A stretch of 64,000 bases of DNA from Kineosporia babensis (GCF_021129305.1 NZ_JAJOMB010000034.1:1-64000); one strand, 5' to 3'; counted from the stretch's first letter, positions 16,972 to 26,094 are shown. The notes: generated from the letters alone by a model not told the origin. Numbers and translations: made by a program.

Positions 16972-19125
16972 CTAGCGCTGCCGGGCGCGGTCGTCGGAGT
17001 CCGCGGCGGAGCGGTGCGGGCGGAAGACCTCGTCGAGTTCGCTCTCGAAGGTGTCGGGGGCTTCGCTCTCCGAGCGCTGGAAACCACGGTCGCCCGGCCG
17101 GATCACCGGTGCGCCGTCGTCCTGCGGACGCCAGTTCTTGCTGCCCACCGGGACCGGCGGATCGGTGGCGAACACCCGGTTGCCGGTGTTGTTCTCGACC
17201 CGGCCGGCCTCTGCCGGTTGCTCCGGCTGGCGTTCGCCCGCGTTACCGCCGAAGCCGGACAGGGCCGAGCGGGCCGCGGCCCGGCCGGCCCCGGTGCCGT
17301 TGTTGACCGTGGCCGACTCGACCCGGTTGCCCGCGGCCGTGGGGGCGTAGATCTCGCCCTCGGCCGGAGCCTGGGCCGGCGCCGGGGCCTCGCTCTGCCC
17401 GCGGATCACGGTGACCTGGCCGCCGGTGACCGTGACCGGCCCGCCGAGCGCGGCCGGTTCCGGCGTGGCGCCCTCGGCCTTGGCCGGGACCGGGTAGTTG
17501 CTGATCGCCTCGACCCGTTGCGGCGCACGGCCTTCTGCGGCCTGGGCCTCGGCGATGGCGTTGGCCGGAGTGGCCCGCTGACTGGCCGAGACCCCGAGGA
17601 AGGTGCTGAGCGCCCCGGTGAGGATCCGGCTGCTGGTCCGGGCCGCTCCCTTGGCGCCTCCGGTGACTCCGCCGGCGGCCTGGGCGAAGTGGTTCTCCCG
17701 GGTGGAGACCATCTGGGTGAGCCGGCGGAACGGGCGCAGCGCCACCCACATCACGATGGTCAGCAGCAGCATCAGGATGATGCTGAGCCAGCCCGGGGTA
17801 CCGCTGGTGGGGGAGAGCAGCACGCCCATGCCGAGTACCGTCACCGACGCCCCGATGCCGAACACCAGCGCGTTGATCAGGGCTGCGGCCACGGTGCTGC
17901 CGATCCCGGTGACCAGGGTGCGCATGGTCGGGAACAGGCCCAGGGTGGCGAAGGCGGGGAAGAGCATGATGCCGAAGCGCACGATGATCAGCGCCCCGAG
18001 CACCAGCAGACCGGCCACGAACAGGAACGGCACGGTGCACAGGGCGGCCAGCAGGGCCAGCATGGCGTAGCCGACCCGGCTGTCCGAGCGCTTGCCGGTC
18101 AGGTACTCGTAGGCGTCCGGGTCGACGGCCTTGATCTTCTCCGCGGCCTCGGCGAACTTCTCCTGCTTGGCCTCGACGATCTGCTTGCCCTGTTCCGGGT
18201 CGGACTGCATGATCGCGGCCTCGCGCCAGGTCAGCGCGGTGGCGTCGAAGATCACCGGGCCGTACTCCTTGGCCACCTCGGAGTCGGTGCTGCCGAAGGT
18301 GCCGCCCAGCCAGGACTCGTACAGCAGGGCCTGGTGCATGCCCGAGGTGGCGGCGCTGCCGGCGTCGGCCGAGCCGTCCGCACCCTGGCCGTTCAGCCCG
18401 GTGGAGACCGCCGAGAGCGTGGTGGCGACGGTCTGGTCGGCGGCGTGCCCGGCCACCAGGGGCCAGCGGAAGACCATGGTGACCAGCACCATCACCAGCA
18501 GGGCCCAGCCGATCGCGCCGGCCGAGGAGGCCAGCGCGGCGTGCCGGGACCGCCAGATCAGCAGCACGCCCAGCGCGGCGACGACCACGAAGGCCCAGCG
18601 CTCGAACACGGTCCGCTGCAGGGTGTCGACCACGTCGGTGATCAGCGGGTCGAACACGCCGAGGAAGTCGGGGGTGAAGGCCGCGTCGAGCACCGCCCCG
18701 GTGGCGGCGACCATGGTGGTCGGCACCTCCATCACCCAGTTGCCGATGGCGGTACCGATCGCCGCGTCCGGGTTGCGCACGATCTCCGAGCCGCAGCCCA
18801 GGTCGTAGGTGTTCCAGCGGACGCCGGCGTAGCCGTAGACCTCGTAGATCGAGACGTCGGCGTTCTCGGCGAACGGGTCGGCGTCCGGCGGGAGGTTCTT
18901 CGGGGGTGCTTCGAAGAACCCGACCACGCCGCGGCCCGGTACCTCGGGGACCGGGGGCTCGGAGCAGTCGACGAACGGGACGGCCGGGGCCGCCTGGTTC
19001 GGGGTGGTGGCCGCCAGGACGTTCGGGCTGGCGTTCGGGGTGGTGGCGGCCATGGCGGACGGGCCGATGCCGACGGCCAGCGCGAGCGCGGCCAGCACGG
19101 TGACGACGACGCGCCGCCGCTTCAT
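16972..19125 (-). CDS. polytopic VirB6/TrbL-like channel protein with signal peptide
   Basis: The 717-residue protein starts with a signal-like segment (MKRRRVVVTVLAALALAV). An extracytoplasmic region with cysteines follows, and then six or more hydrophobic segments between about residues 185 and 470 (ERWAFVVVAALGVLLIW, GWALLVMVLVTMVF, PFLFVAGLLVLGALIIVRF, WLSIILMLLLTIVMWVAL). A long Ala/Pro/Gly-rich cytosolic tail of about 240 residues completes it. This is the layout of VirB6/TrbL/TcpH-type conjugation membrane proteins. The ATG overlaps the VirB4-like stop (ATGA), so the pair is translationally coupled. Confidence 0.75.
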   Translation of the reverse strand: MKRRRVVVTVLAALALAVGIGPSAMAATTPNASPNVLAATTPNQAAPAVPFVDCSEPPVPEVPGRGVVGFFEAPPKNLPPDADPFAENADVSIYEVYGYAGVRWNTYDLGCGSEIVRNPDAAIGTAIGNWVMEVPTTMVAATGAVLDAAFTPDFLGVFDPLITDVVDTLQRTVFERWAFVVVAALGVLLIWRSRHAALASSAGAIGWALLVMVLVTMVFRWPLVAGHAADQTVATTLSAVSTGLNGQGADGSADAGSAATSGMHQALLYESWLGGTFGSTDSEVAKEYGPVIFDATALTWREAAIMQSDPEQGKQIVEAKQEKFAEAAEKIKAVDPDAYEYLTGKRSDSRVGYAMLALLAALCTVPFLFVAGLLVLGALIIVRFGIMLFPAFATLGLFPTMRTLVTGIGSTVAAALINALVFGIGASVTVLGMGVLLSPTSGTPGWLSIILMLLLTIVMWVALRPFRRLTQMVSTRENHFAQAAGGVTGGAKGAARTSSRILTGALSTFLGVSASQRATPANAIAEAQAAEGRAPQRVEAISNYPVPAKAEGATPEPAALGGPVTVTGGQVTVIRGQSEAPAPAQAPAEGEIYAPTAAGNRVESATVNNGTGAGRAAARSALSGFGGNAGERQPEQPAEAGRVENNTGNRVFATDPPVPVGSKNWRPQDDGAPVIRPGDRGFQRSESEAPDTFESELDEVFRPHRSAADSDDRARQR

Positions 19126-22037
19126 CGCTGTCCGCCGGTCTCGTCCGGGTGCCGGGTGCCACGATCCGAACCGGCTTCGGCCGGGCCCGTGGGCCAGCCG
19201 TTGCCGTTGGTGCTGGGCGGGTTGCTGACAACCCGGTGGGAGCCGGTGCTCACAGCTGCATGCTCTCCCGTGGTCACGGCCGCGTGTTCTCCGGTGGTGG
19301 CGCCGTTGCGGGCCCGCATCCCGTGCCGGGGCCGGCCTGCGCCGACCGGCAGGGCGTGCCGGGACCCGCCTGGTGGAGTCTGTGGATCCTTGCGAGGCGC
19401 GGCCCAGGAACCGGTGCCGATCGGCCGGCCGGAACCGACCGGGGCCCCGGACGCGTCGAGTTCTACTGCGGTGAGGTCGATCTGGTCGGTCCGCGGCTCG
19501 CGGGCCGGGCGTTCCACCACCGGCCGCGGCGGAGTGATCGGCGCCGCGGTGGTGTCCAGTGCGGCCAGCACGTGCGGCAGGTGGTCCAGGTCCACCCGCA
19601 TCCGGTCGACGTTGCCGTCCACGTCCCGCATCACGAATTCGCGCAGGCCGGAACGGGTTCCGGTGAGCGAGCGGGGAGACAGCCGGCCCAGCACGCCCTC
19701 GTAGCCCACTCCCGGCGGGACCCGCAGCATCCGCAGCGCGTCGGCGGCCACCTGCTCGTCCTCGATCCGGCCGACGAACGCGGCCGAGATGAAGTTGGAG
19801 ACCTCCATGCCCAGCACGTCGGCCGGGTTCTGAGAAGCCGCCAGGACGCAGGTGTTCCACTTACGGCTGTCCCGGCCGAGCCGGGTGAACAGGGCCCGCC
19901 CGGCTCCCCACTCGCCCAGGAAGTGGGTCTCGTCCAGGGCCACCAGCTTGCGCTCGTTGCGCGGGCGGCCGTAGATCGTGCGGGTGGCGTACCAGGAGGC
20001 CAGGTGCAGCAGCGGCACCGCCATCTGCTCGCTGGTGGACCAGTGCTCGCGCGGCACCGAACCGGGCGGCAGCACCAGGCCGGGCATGGTCAGCACGGTC
20101 AGCACCGCGTCGTCGTGGATCGGCTCGGTGCTCGGCCCGATCGGGAAGAACAGCCGGGCCAGCGGCATCTCGGCCATGTCGCGCAGGTAGGCGGCGATGT
20201 CCGCGGCGTGGTCGTCGTGCCGCGACTCCAGGTGCTCGACCACCGTCCAGAGGCTGGTCTGCGGGGCGCCCTTGGTGGCCCGGATCGCCTCGGTCAGCAT
20301 CAGCCGGGTCCGGGCGGCCGAGGCCAGGCCGGGCGGCAGCAGCATGGTGGCCACGTCCAGGGCGAGCAGCTTGCGGTCCTGGGAGGCCAGGGTGCGGGCC
20401 TCTTCTAGGGCGTCCAGCGTGGGGTAGTCCTCCGGCCGGGGCTGGACCACCACGGCGTAGGGGTTCAGCGTGCCGGAGGGCGCCGAGGTGAGGTCGATGT
20501 GCCGGGACCGGTCGCGCAGCTCGGGCAGATCGGTGAGCCGGGCCAGCGGTCCGGAGGGGTCGAGCATCACCGAGGTGATGCCCCGGCGCACCGCCTCGTA
20601 GGTGATCAGCCCGGCCAGCACCGACTTGCCGGAGCCCAGGGCACCGACGATCGGGACCAGGCCGGAGGTCTCCCGGACCTCGGTGGCGAAGTGCGTGTCG
20701 AACATCACGGCCCGCCGGCTCGAGGCCGCGGTGTGCCCGATGTACGGACCACGGCGGTCGCCCAGCGAGGACGAGGCGGCCGGTACCCCGGCCGCGAAGT
20801 ACAGCGTGGGCAGCCGGCGGCGGTAGGCGGTGGAGGAGAGCGGTTCGCCGGGGATGAACTCGCGCAGCAGGCCGTGCTGGCCCTTCGGGTGAGCGATCGT
20901 GACCTGCCGCTTGCGGTACGTGTCGACCACCTGGCGGGCCCGCTCCAGGGCCTCCTCCTGGGTGGCGCCGGAGACCGCGATCCGGAACCAGCCGTGCACC
21001 CGGGAGGCGGTGGTGTCGCCCCCGGTGCTCATCTCGTCCTCGATCGCCCGGGCCTGCCGGGCCTGGCGCTCCAGGGCCAGCGGCTCGTCCAGGTCGTGAT
21101 CGCGGTAGTGCCGCTGCATGTCGCGGACCACCAGGAGCTTGCGCTGCACCGCGTCCAGCGCCTGGTCGCCGTCCAGCACGTCGAGCCGGACCGACCACTC
21201 CACCGCGAACGGCAGCCGGTCGGCGTGCACCAGCCAGGGCTCGTGCGCCGGGTCGGGGATCTCGATCTCGTCCACCCGGCCGACGGTGAGCACGCTGACG
21301 TACCGCTCGGAACCGGCGCCGCCCGGGTCACGCCGGGAGATCTTGACGCTCGGGGCGAACGGCTCGGCCTCGTGGATCACGCCCTCGGTGAGCTCGTACA
21401 GGTCTTCGGTCTCCCACCGGCCGTCCTGCACCGGCGAGAGCGCCCCGGGAGCGGGCAGGCCCAGGCCCAGCGAGCGGCGCATCAGCCACTCCAGCTCGCG
21501 CGGGGTGACCGGACGGCCGTCCAGACCGTGCCCGGCGATCGCCTCGCCGACCAGCGCCGCGTCCTTGTCGACCTTCTGCAGCTCGCCCAGGGTGGGCCGG
21601 CGCAGCACCCGCTGGGTGAAGTTGGCCATCTGCGAGCGCTCGCTGATCTGGACGCCGAGGTAGACCTCTTTCTCGGCCATCGTCGAGGCGCGCACGTGCT
21701 GCTGGGCGCTGACCAGGTGGTCGGCCCAGGTGTTGCCGTCGATCCCGGGCAGCGGATCGGGGGTGCGGGCGTCCAGGGCCCGGGCCCAGGAGGCCGCCGG
21801 ATAGGGCCGGGACGTCACCCGCAGGTGCAGCCGCCGGCCGGACAGGGCGGCCATCCGCGTCGCCGTGTCGATGATCAGGTTCAACCGCTCGCCGTCGGCC
21901 CGGAACGCCCAGCGCTGCGTGGGCAGCGCGAACCAGGCCCAGGCCGCCTGGTCGGTGAACGCCAGGTTGCCCTCGATCGTCCGCAACGCCAGTGCCATGT
22001 TCGCGGCCCGGGTCTGGCCGCTGCTGAAGATCCCCAT
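19122..22037 (-). CDS. VirB4-like secretion ATPase (SCO6880 type)
   Basis: This 971-residue protein has a RecA-like ATPase core in its second half. Walker A is GALGSGKS near residue 465, Walker B is LVALDETHFL near 700, and a sensor-like ASQNPAD is near 728. The N-terminal half is the non-catalytic VirB4/TraC-like domain seen in actinobacterial SCO6880-type proteins. Residues after about 850 are a disordered Pro/Arg/Gly-rich tail. VirB4 ATPases power assembly and export through type IV channels at the membrane. It is flanked by VirB3-like and VirB6-like genes, which supports the call. I see no relaxase fusion. Confidence 0.85.
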   Translation of the reverse strand: MGIFSSGQTRAANMALALRTIEGNLAFTDQAAWAWFALPTQRWAFRADGERLNLIIDTATRMAALSGRRLHLRVTSRPYPAASWARALDARTPDPLPGIDGNTWADHLVSAQQHVRASTMAEKEVYLGVQISERSQMANFTQRVLRRPTLGELQKVDKDAALVGEAIAGHGLDGRPVTPRELEWLMRRSLGLGLPAPGALSPVQDGRWETEDLYELTEGVIHEAEPFAPSVKISRRDPGGAGSERYVSVLTVGRVDEIEIPDPAHEPWLVHADRLPFAVEWSVRLDVLDGDQALDAVQRKLLVVRDMQRHYRDHDLDEPLALERQARQARAIEDEMSTGGDTTASRVHGWFRIAVSGATQEEALERARQVVDTYRKRQVTIAHPKGQHGLLREFIPGEPLSSTAYRRRLPTLYFAAGVPAASSSLGDRRGPYIGHTAASSRRAVMFDTHFATEVRETSGLVPIVGALGSGKSVLAGLITYEAVRRGITSVMLDPSGPLARLTDLPELRDRSRHIDLTSAPSGTLNPYAVVVQPRPEDYPTLDALEEARTLASQDRKLLALDVATMLLPPGLASAARTRLMLTEAIRATKGAPQTSLWTVVEHLESRHDDHAADIAAYLRDMAEMPLARLFFPIGPSTEPIHDDAVLTVLTMPGLVLPPGSVPREHWSTSEQMAVPLLHLASWYATRTIYGRPRNERKLVALDETHFLGEWGAGRALFTRLGRDSRKWNTCVLAASQNPADVLGMEVSNFISAAFVGRIEDEQVAADALRMLRVPPGVGYEGVLGRLSPRSLTGTRSGLREFVMRDVDGNVDRMRVDLDHLPHVLAALDTTAAPITPPRPVVERPAREPRTDQIDLTAVELDASGAPVGSGRPIGTGSWAAPRKDPQTPPGGSRHALPVGAGRPRHGMRARNGATTGEHAAVTTGEHAAVSTGSHRVVSNPPSTNGNGWPTGPAEAGSDRGTRHPDETGGQR

Positions 22038-22056
22038 GAGGTGGCCGCGTCTCTCC

Positions 22057-22437
22057 CTAGCTGCTGGCCCTGCGTGCCCGGGCGGCGGTGCGTTTGTCGC
22101 GGACCCGGACCTTCGGCTGCAACCGGTACTTCTGGGTGCGGCCGGCCCGGGGAGCGTTGAGATCCGAGACGAAGGTCTGCCAGACCGCGTTGGCCGGGCG
22201 CTCGTGGTCGATGAACCCCATCAGCCCGTAGGTCGCGAGCGTGGCGAGGCAGATCTCCCAGACCGGTGGGATGTTCACCGAGAGCGGGGTGACCGCCTCG
22301 ACGAGCAGGATGAGCAGGAAGGCCACCAGCCACATCGCGTAGGCGATGTATCTGGCTGTCCAGGGAAAGGTCAGCCCGCTCGGTCCGAGCCACACGGTGT
22401 TGACCCGGTAGACCTCGTCATCGGGGGTTACCCGCAT
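22057..22437 (-). CDS. PrgI/VirB3-like two-TM protein
   Basis: The 126-residue protein has two adjacent hydrophobic segments (about 26-48, TARYIAYAMWLVAFLLILL, and 57-74, VWEICLATLATYGLMGF). A basic cytosolic tail (LQPKVRVRDKRTAARARR) follows. PrgI-family/VirB3-like proteins share this form and normally precede a VirB4 gene, as here (19 nt gap). It begins 3 nt after the small pilin-like gene. Confidence 0.65.
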   Translation of the reverse strand: MRVTPDDEVYRVNTVWLGPSGLTFPWTARYIAYAMWLVAFLLILLVEAVTPLSVNIPPVWEICLATLATYGLMGFIDHERPANAVWQTFVSDLNAPRAGRTQKYRLQPKVRVRDKRTAARARRASS

Positions 22438-22440
22438 GCC

Positions 22441-22725
22441 TCAGCCGTCCCCGAACACCAGGTTCGTCAGCTGGCCGGCGAAGCCGTACAGCACGGCCGC
22501 CCCGGCGATGACGCCCATGCCCAGCATCACGTTGGTCAGTGTGTTCGCGTTGTCGCTGATCCTGCCTTTTCGGGCGGAGGCGATGATGCCTATCCCGATC
22601 ACCAGCAGGACCAGCGGGATGATGTTCTTGACGCCCCACTCGACCACCCCGTTGGAGTTGAGCGAGGGTCCATCGTTCGTCGTGGTCGCGATGAGTGCTG
22701 CTGCGACCGAATTCATGACGGCCAT
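22441..22725 (-). CDS. small two-TM protein, VirB2/pilin-like position
   Basis: The 94-residue product carries two hydrophobic segments (about 32-48, NIIPLVLLVIGIGIIAS, and 66-86, VMLGMGVIAGAAVLYGF) joined by a short basic loop (ARKGRIS). VirB2/TrbC prepilins have this size and hairpin topology, and the gene leads the operon. GGAGGT lies 5 nt upstream of the ATG, the strongest ribosome site in the cluster, as expected for an abundant subunit. No signal peptidase site is clear, so the pilin call is inferred. Confidence 0.55.
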   Translation of the reverse strand: MAVMNSVAAALIATTTNDGPSLNSNGVVEWGVKNIIPLVLLVIGIGIIASARKGRISDNANTLTNVMLGMGVIAGAAVLYGFAGQLTNLVFGDG

Positions 22726-23152
22726 TCGTACCTCCAGGGCACCGGTGAACCCCTCCGTTACCTCGGCGCCGTCACGCTGCTTCGGGCTCCGCTGATCCGC
22801 ACGTTCTGTTACGACCTTGCCACGTCAGGTCAGACCGATGGTAGGGGTTCTGTCACGATTTGCCGAATAATCCGTTGTGACAGAGTAGCGCCGCCCAGCC
22901 GATCGTCCTGTCGATGTCGCACGTGTCAGCTTAAAGCTATGCATAAGCAGACGTCAGCGGCGACCGCCACACCGACGGTGTACCGAGTCGGCATCTGATT
23001 CATAGGTTTGCCCCGCCCGGGGACGTTTGCGCAGGTGATCCGCCGGTTGCAGCGGGTGGTGAAAAATCTGGCGGGGGCCGGGACCCGGCACCCGGAGGGC
23101 ACCGAGGGCGGGCTCTGTGAAGCACCCGGCCCGACCGCTTACAGTTCGGTCC
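22726..23152. promoter_or_regulatory. divergent control region of secretion-like operon and plsC-like gene
   Basis: This 427-bp region has no supported gene and is locally less GC-rich around 22840-22990. CTGTCAC (22850-22856) and GTGACAG (22877-22883) form an inverted pair 20 nt apart. TACAGT at 23140-23145 lies 7 nt before the GTG of the acyltransferase and fits a leaderless promoter. I could not fix the -10 of the left operon. Confidence 0.45.
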
Positions 23153-23932
23153 GTGGCAGAGCTTGTGTATCCCCCGGTCATCACCCTGGCGCGTTCGGTG
23201 TTCGCGGCCCTCGGTATCCGGTTCACCGTCGAGGGTGCCGAGCACGTTCCCGCCGAGGGGGGTGCGGTGCTGGCCAGTAACCACGTCAGCTACCTGGACT
23301 TCACCTTCTGCGGCCTGCTGGCCCGGCCGCAGCGCCGCCTGGTCCGCTTCATGTGCAAGGAGTCGGTGTTCCGCCAGCCGGTGGCCGGTCAGCTGATGCG
23401 CGGCATGCATCACATCCCGGTCGACCGGGCCGCCGGCGCCGCCGCGCTCAGCCATGCGGTGCGGGCGCTGAAGGAGGGCGAGGTGGTCGGGCTCTTCCCG
23501 GAGGCCACGATCAGCCGCTCGTACACGCTCAAGGAGTTCAAGTCCGGCGCCGCGCGGATGGCGGCCGAGGCGGACGTGCCGATCGTGCCGATGGCGATCT
23601 GGGGCGGGCAGCGGATCTACACCAAGGCCCGCAAGCCCGATCTGGGCCGGGGTAAGGCGGTCATGCTCAAGGCGGGCGAGCCGTTCCGGGCGGAGCCGGG
23701 GGCCGGGCCGATGGAGACCACGGCCGAGCTGCAGCGCCGGGTCGACGTCCTGCTGAAGGACCTGCAGCAGCGCTACCCCCAGGAGCCGGCCGACGACGCC
23801 GACCGCTGGTGGCTGCCGGCCGAGCTCGGGGGTAGCGCCCCGACGCTTGAGGAGGCCAAGGAGCTGGACGCTGCTGCGGCGGCGGAGAAGGCCGCCAAGC
23901 GCCGGGAGAAGCTGCAGAAGAAGCGGCGCTGA
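23153..23932 (+). CDS. 1-acyl-sn-glycerol-3-phosphate acyltransferase family (PlsC-like)
   Basis: Acylates lysophosphatidate or a related lysolipid at the membrane during phospholipid synthesis. The NHxxxxD motif is NHVSYLD (near residue 43) and the second glycerolipid motif is FPEATIS near 115; IVPMAIWG is the fourth. The C-terminal 45 residues are Ala/Lys-rich and end in a basic coil (AAKRREKLQKKRR). I chose the GTG at 23153 because a TAnnnT box stands 7 nt before it and family members start close to this point. An ATG at 23117 is in frame. The gene is divergent from the secretion-like operon. Confidence 0.85.
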   Translation: MAELVYPPVITLARSVFAALGIRFTVEGAEHVPAEGGAVLASNHVSYLDFTFCGLLARPQRRLVRFMCKESVFRQPVAGQLMRGMHHIPVDRAAGAAALSHAVRALKEGEVVGLFPEATISRSYTLKEFKSGAARMAAEADVPIVPMAIWGGQRIYTKARKPDLGRGKAVMLKAGEPFRAEPGAGPMETTAELQRRVDVLLKDLQQRYPQEPADDADRWWLPAELGGSAPTLEEAKELDAAAAAEKAAKRREKLQKKRR

Positions 23933-23973
23933 TTCCGGCGATTCCCTACCCGACCGCTCGGGTGGCGACGAAA

Positions 23974-24165
23974 CGGACGTCCGTTGCCGGTTCGTTCGCC
24001 GGACCCGGCCGGAGCGGGTGGTGCCGGTGCTGAGGCCCGTTGCCTGATCGTTCGCCGACCCGGCCGAAGCGGACGGTTCCGATGCCGACCAAGGCGTGCG
24101 GACGTCCGTTGCTTATCTCTTCGGTGACCTGACCGGTCTGCCGGCCGAGCGTCCGTTGCTGATGT
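23974..24165. repeat. degenerate direct repeats after the plsC-like gene
   Basis: Words such as CGGACGTCCGTTGC occur twice, with two further CCGTTGC copies. Two of the copies are followed by TCGTTCGCCG and an ACCCGGCCG-type block. The units are roughly 50-70 bp and diverged. No coding frame is supported here. Confidence 0.4.
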
Positions 24166-24180
24166 TCTGGGCAAAGGAGG

Positions 24181-24209
24181 GCGCCGGCTGACGGGCTGTC
24201 AGCCGGCGC
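24181..24209. terminator. hairpin between convergent plsC-like and small membrane genes
   Basis: A perfect 12-bp stem (24181-24192 with 24198-24209) has a 5-nt loop. It sits between two genes that face each other. Confidence 0.75.
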
Positions 24210-24222
24210 GTGAACGCGGTGG

Positions 24223-24387
24223 CTAGTTCAGAACGCTGTCGAAGAACGTGCCGATGGAGTCGGCTGCATCCCGCAGCCAGTCCCAGATGTCACCCACGAA
24301 GTTCCCCGACTGCTGCGGGTCGTTGACGACCGCGTAGATCAAGAACACAACCAGGATGACCACGAGCGCTCGCCGGGTCCTCGTCAC
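24223..24387 (-). CDS. small single-pass membrane protein
   Basis: The 54-residue product reads VTRTRRALVVILVVFLIYAV followed by a short, mainly acidic amphipathic helix (GDIWDWLRDAADSIGTFFDSVL). Its N-terminus is basic and inside, with one membrane segment. I used the GTG at 24387 because GGGGAGG lies a few nt upstream; an ATG at 24420 is in frame but weaker. Small proteins of this kind are widespread in actinobacteria without a known role. Confidence 0.6.
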   Translation of the reverse strand: MTRTRRALVVILVVFLIYAVVNDPQQSGNFVGDIWDWLRDAADSIGTFFDSVLN

Positions 24388-24521
24388 TGCGGCCTCCCCA
24401 GAGTGGTGTAACTCAGGCAAATGTAGCGCTACGAGTATGTTCTATCCGTGTCGACCTTGTCACGCATGGCTACGCAGCGAGTCTCAACCTCAACTAGAGA
24501 CTCATGGTAGCCGTGCGGGCA

Positions 24522-25157
24522 TCAGACTACGCCGTACAGGCGGTCTCCCGCGTCTCCAAGACCAGGCACGATGTAGCCGTTCTCGTTCAGGCCGGGGTCC
24601 ATCCCGGCCAGGACGATCTGCACCGGAGCGTCCTCGCCGACCGCCTGGCGGACGTGCTCGACGCCTTCTGGTGCACCAAGGAGGCAGATCGCGGTCACGT
24701 CGTCCGCGCCCCGCTCCATCAGGTACTGAATCGCCACCGCGAGCGTGCCGCCGGTGGCCAGCATCGGGTCCAGGACGTACACCTGGCGGCCGGTCAGGTC
24801 GTCCGGCAGCCGGTTGGCGTAGGTGCTGGCCTCGAGCGTCTCCTCGTTACGGATCATCCCCAGGAAGCCGACCTCGGCGGTCGGCACCATCCGGGTCATC
24901 CCCTCGAGCATGCCCAGACCGGCCCGCAGGATCGGCACCACGAGCGGCTTGGGCTGGGTGAGCTTGATGCCGGTGGCCACGGCGACCGGGGTGTGGATCT
25001 CGTGCTCCTCCACCCGGACCCCGCGAGTGGCCTCGTAGGCCAGCAGTGTGACCAACTCGTCGGCCAGGCGCCGGAACGTCGGCGAGTCGGTCTCTCGGTT
25101 GCGGAGAGTGGTGAGCTTGTGGGCGACGAGCGGATGGTCGACGACGTGCAGGCGCAT
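24522..25157 (-). CDS. upp: uracil phosphoribosyltransferase
   Basis: Salvages uracil with PRPP to UMP. The 211-residue length is typical. PRPP-binding motif [11 protein letters not shown] lies near residue 129, and the C-terminal uracil loop [16 protein letters not shown] is complete. The ATG at 25157 is 6 nt from a TAGGTT box, so the transcript is probably leaderless. It is divergent from tadA with 95 bp between the starts. Confidence 0.96.
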   Translation of the reverse strand: MRLHVVDHPLVAHKLTTLRNRETDSPTFRRLADELVTLLAYEATRGVRVEEHEIHTPVAVATGIKLTQPKPLVVPILRAGLGMLEGMTRMVPTAEVGFLGMIRNEETLEASTYANRLPDDLTGRQVYVLDPMLATGGTLAVAIQYLMERGADDVTAICLLGAPEGVEHVRQAVGEDAPVQIVLAGMDPGLNENGYIVPGLGDAGDRLYGVV

Positions 25158-25163
25158 GCGGGC

Positions 25164-25169
25164 AACCTA
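25164..25169 (-). promoter_or_regulatory. -10 box of leaderless upp
   Basis: On the minus strand TAGGTT is followed by six bases and then the ATG of upp, so transcription should begin at or next to the start codon. No ribosome site fits in this gap. Confidence 0.55.
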
Positions 25170-25252
25170 TCGGTGTCCGGGTGGGTTGTCGGTGCAGCGT
25201 GGCTATGACATAGGTGTCGAGATGGCATAGGTACGGGAACGAAAGGACGTCG

Positions 25253-25720
25253 GTGGGCGCGCAGTCGCAGGGAGCCTTCGGGGAGTGGATGGGGCTGGCT
25301 CTGGAGGAAGCCGCGCTGGCCCCCGCGACCGGAGACGTGCCCGTTGGGGCAGTGCTGCTGGACCCCTCAGGGAGCGTGCTGGCCCGGGGTAGGAACGAGC
25401 GGGAGGCCCGGCAGGATCCGACCGGCCACGCGGAGCTGGTGGCCCTGCGCCGGGGCGCGGCCGCGGCGGGAAGCTCGCGGCTGGACGGCACGACGCTGGT
25501 GGTCACTCTGGAGCCCTGCGCGATGTGTGCAGGGGCGATCGTGCTGGCCCGCGTTTCCCGGGTGGTGCTGGGGGCCTGGGACCCGAAGGCGGGCGCCACC
25601 GGATCGACCCGGGACATCGTGCGGGACGCCCGGCTGAACCACCGGGTCGAGGTGGTCGGCGGGGTGCGCGAGGCGGAGGCGGCCGCCCTGCTCGTCGACT
25701 TCTTCGCCGAGCGCCGCTGA
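25253..25720 (+). CDS. tadA: tRNA-specific adenosine deaminase
   Basis: Converts A34 to inosine in tRNA-Arg(ACG). Zinc/proton-relay motif HAEL is near residue 59 and the two-cysteine motif PCAMC near 88, both intact. About 155 residues is normal. The GTG at 25253 has AAAGGA about 8 nt upstream. The alternative cytosine deaminase fits less well because of the TLEPCAMCAGAI context. It is followed by a tRNA-Ser gene. Confidence 0.93.
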   Translation: MGAQSQGAFGEWMGLALEEAALAPATGDVPVGAVLLDPSGSVLARGRNEREARQDPTGHAELVALRRGAAAAGSSRLDGTTLVVTLEPCAMCAGAIVLARVSRVVLGAWDPKAGATGSTRDIVRDARLNHRVEVVGGVREAEAAALLVDFFAERR

Positions 25721-25814
25721 TTTGTTCCTGTGCAGCAACGTCTTTGGAAGTCGGCGGGGCCGGCCGGGGGAGGCGATTCGGTGAACCGGCCCCTGATTCG
25801 GTAAGGTTCTCCGC

Positions 25815-25901
25815 GGTGGCGTGTCCGAGCGGCCGAAGGAGCACGCCTCGAAAGCGTGTGAGGGTTTACGCCCTCCGTGGGTTCAAATCCCACCGCCACC
25901 G
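25815..25901 (+). tRNA. tRNA-Ser (CGA)
   Basis: The acceptor arm GGTGGCG pairs with CGCCACC. The anticodon loop reads CTCGAAA (anticodon CGA), with a long type II variable arm and GGTTCAAATCC T-loop. CCA is not encoded. A TAAGGT box ends 7 nt before the 5' end. Confidence 0.95.
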
Positions 25902-25906
25902 CCGTC

Positions 25907-25950
25907 GAAGGGCGCGGCATCCGGTTTCGGGTGCCGCGCCCTTCGCTTTT
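25907..25950 (+). terminator. intrinsic terminator of tRNA-Ser (CGA)
   Basis: A 13-bp perfect stem (25907-25919 with 25932-25944) has a 12-nt loop and is followed by a TTTT run. Confidence 0.85.
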
Positions 25951-26094
25951 GGTCCGTTTCTGGTACCGAGCATTGGCGTGAGCGTCAAGACCGCTGGGCG
26001 ATAGATGCAGTGGAAATGCCGGGCAAATGATTGCGGCCGGAATTCGTCCGCGGGTATTGACCGCCGCTTTGGATGCCGCCCGCGAATTCGTGTT

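Noticed and set aside
16123-19704. 1193-residue open frame on the plus strand
   Set aside because: It is antisense to three secretion-like genes with real domains; its composition is Arg/Gly/Ala-rich, as expected from high-GC antisense frames.
22850-22883. Crp-binding site near the secretion-like operon
   Set aside because: The inverted words are 20 nt apart and in the wrong order for a TGTGA-N6-TCACA site.
24479-24503. 7-bp hairpin downstream of upp
   Set aside because: The stem is short and has no T-tract; it may be a weak terminator, but not enough to list.
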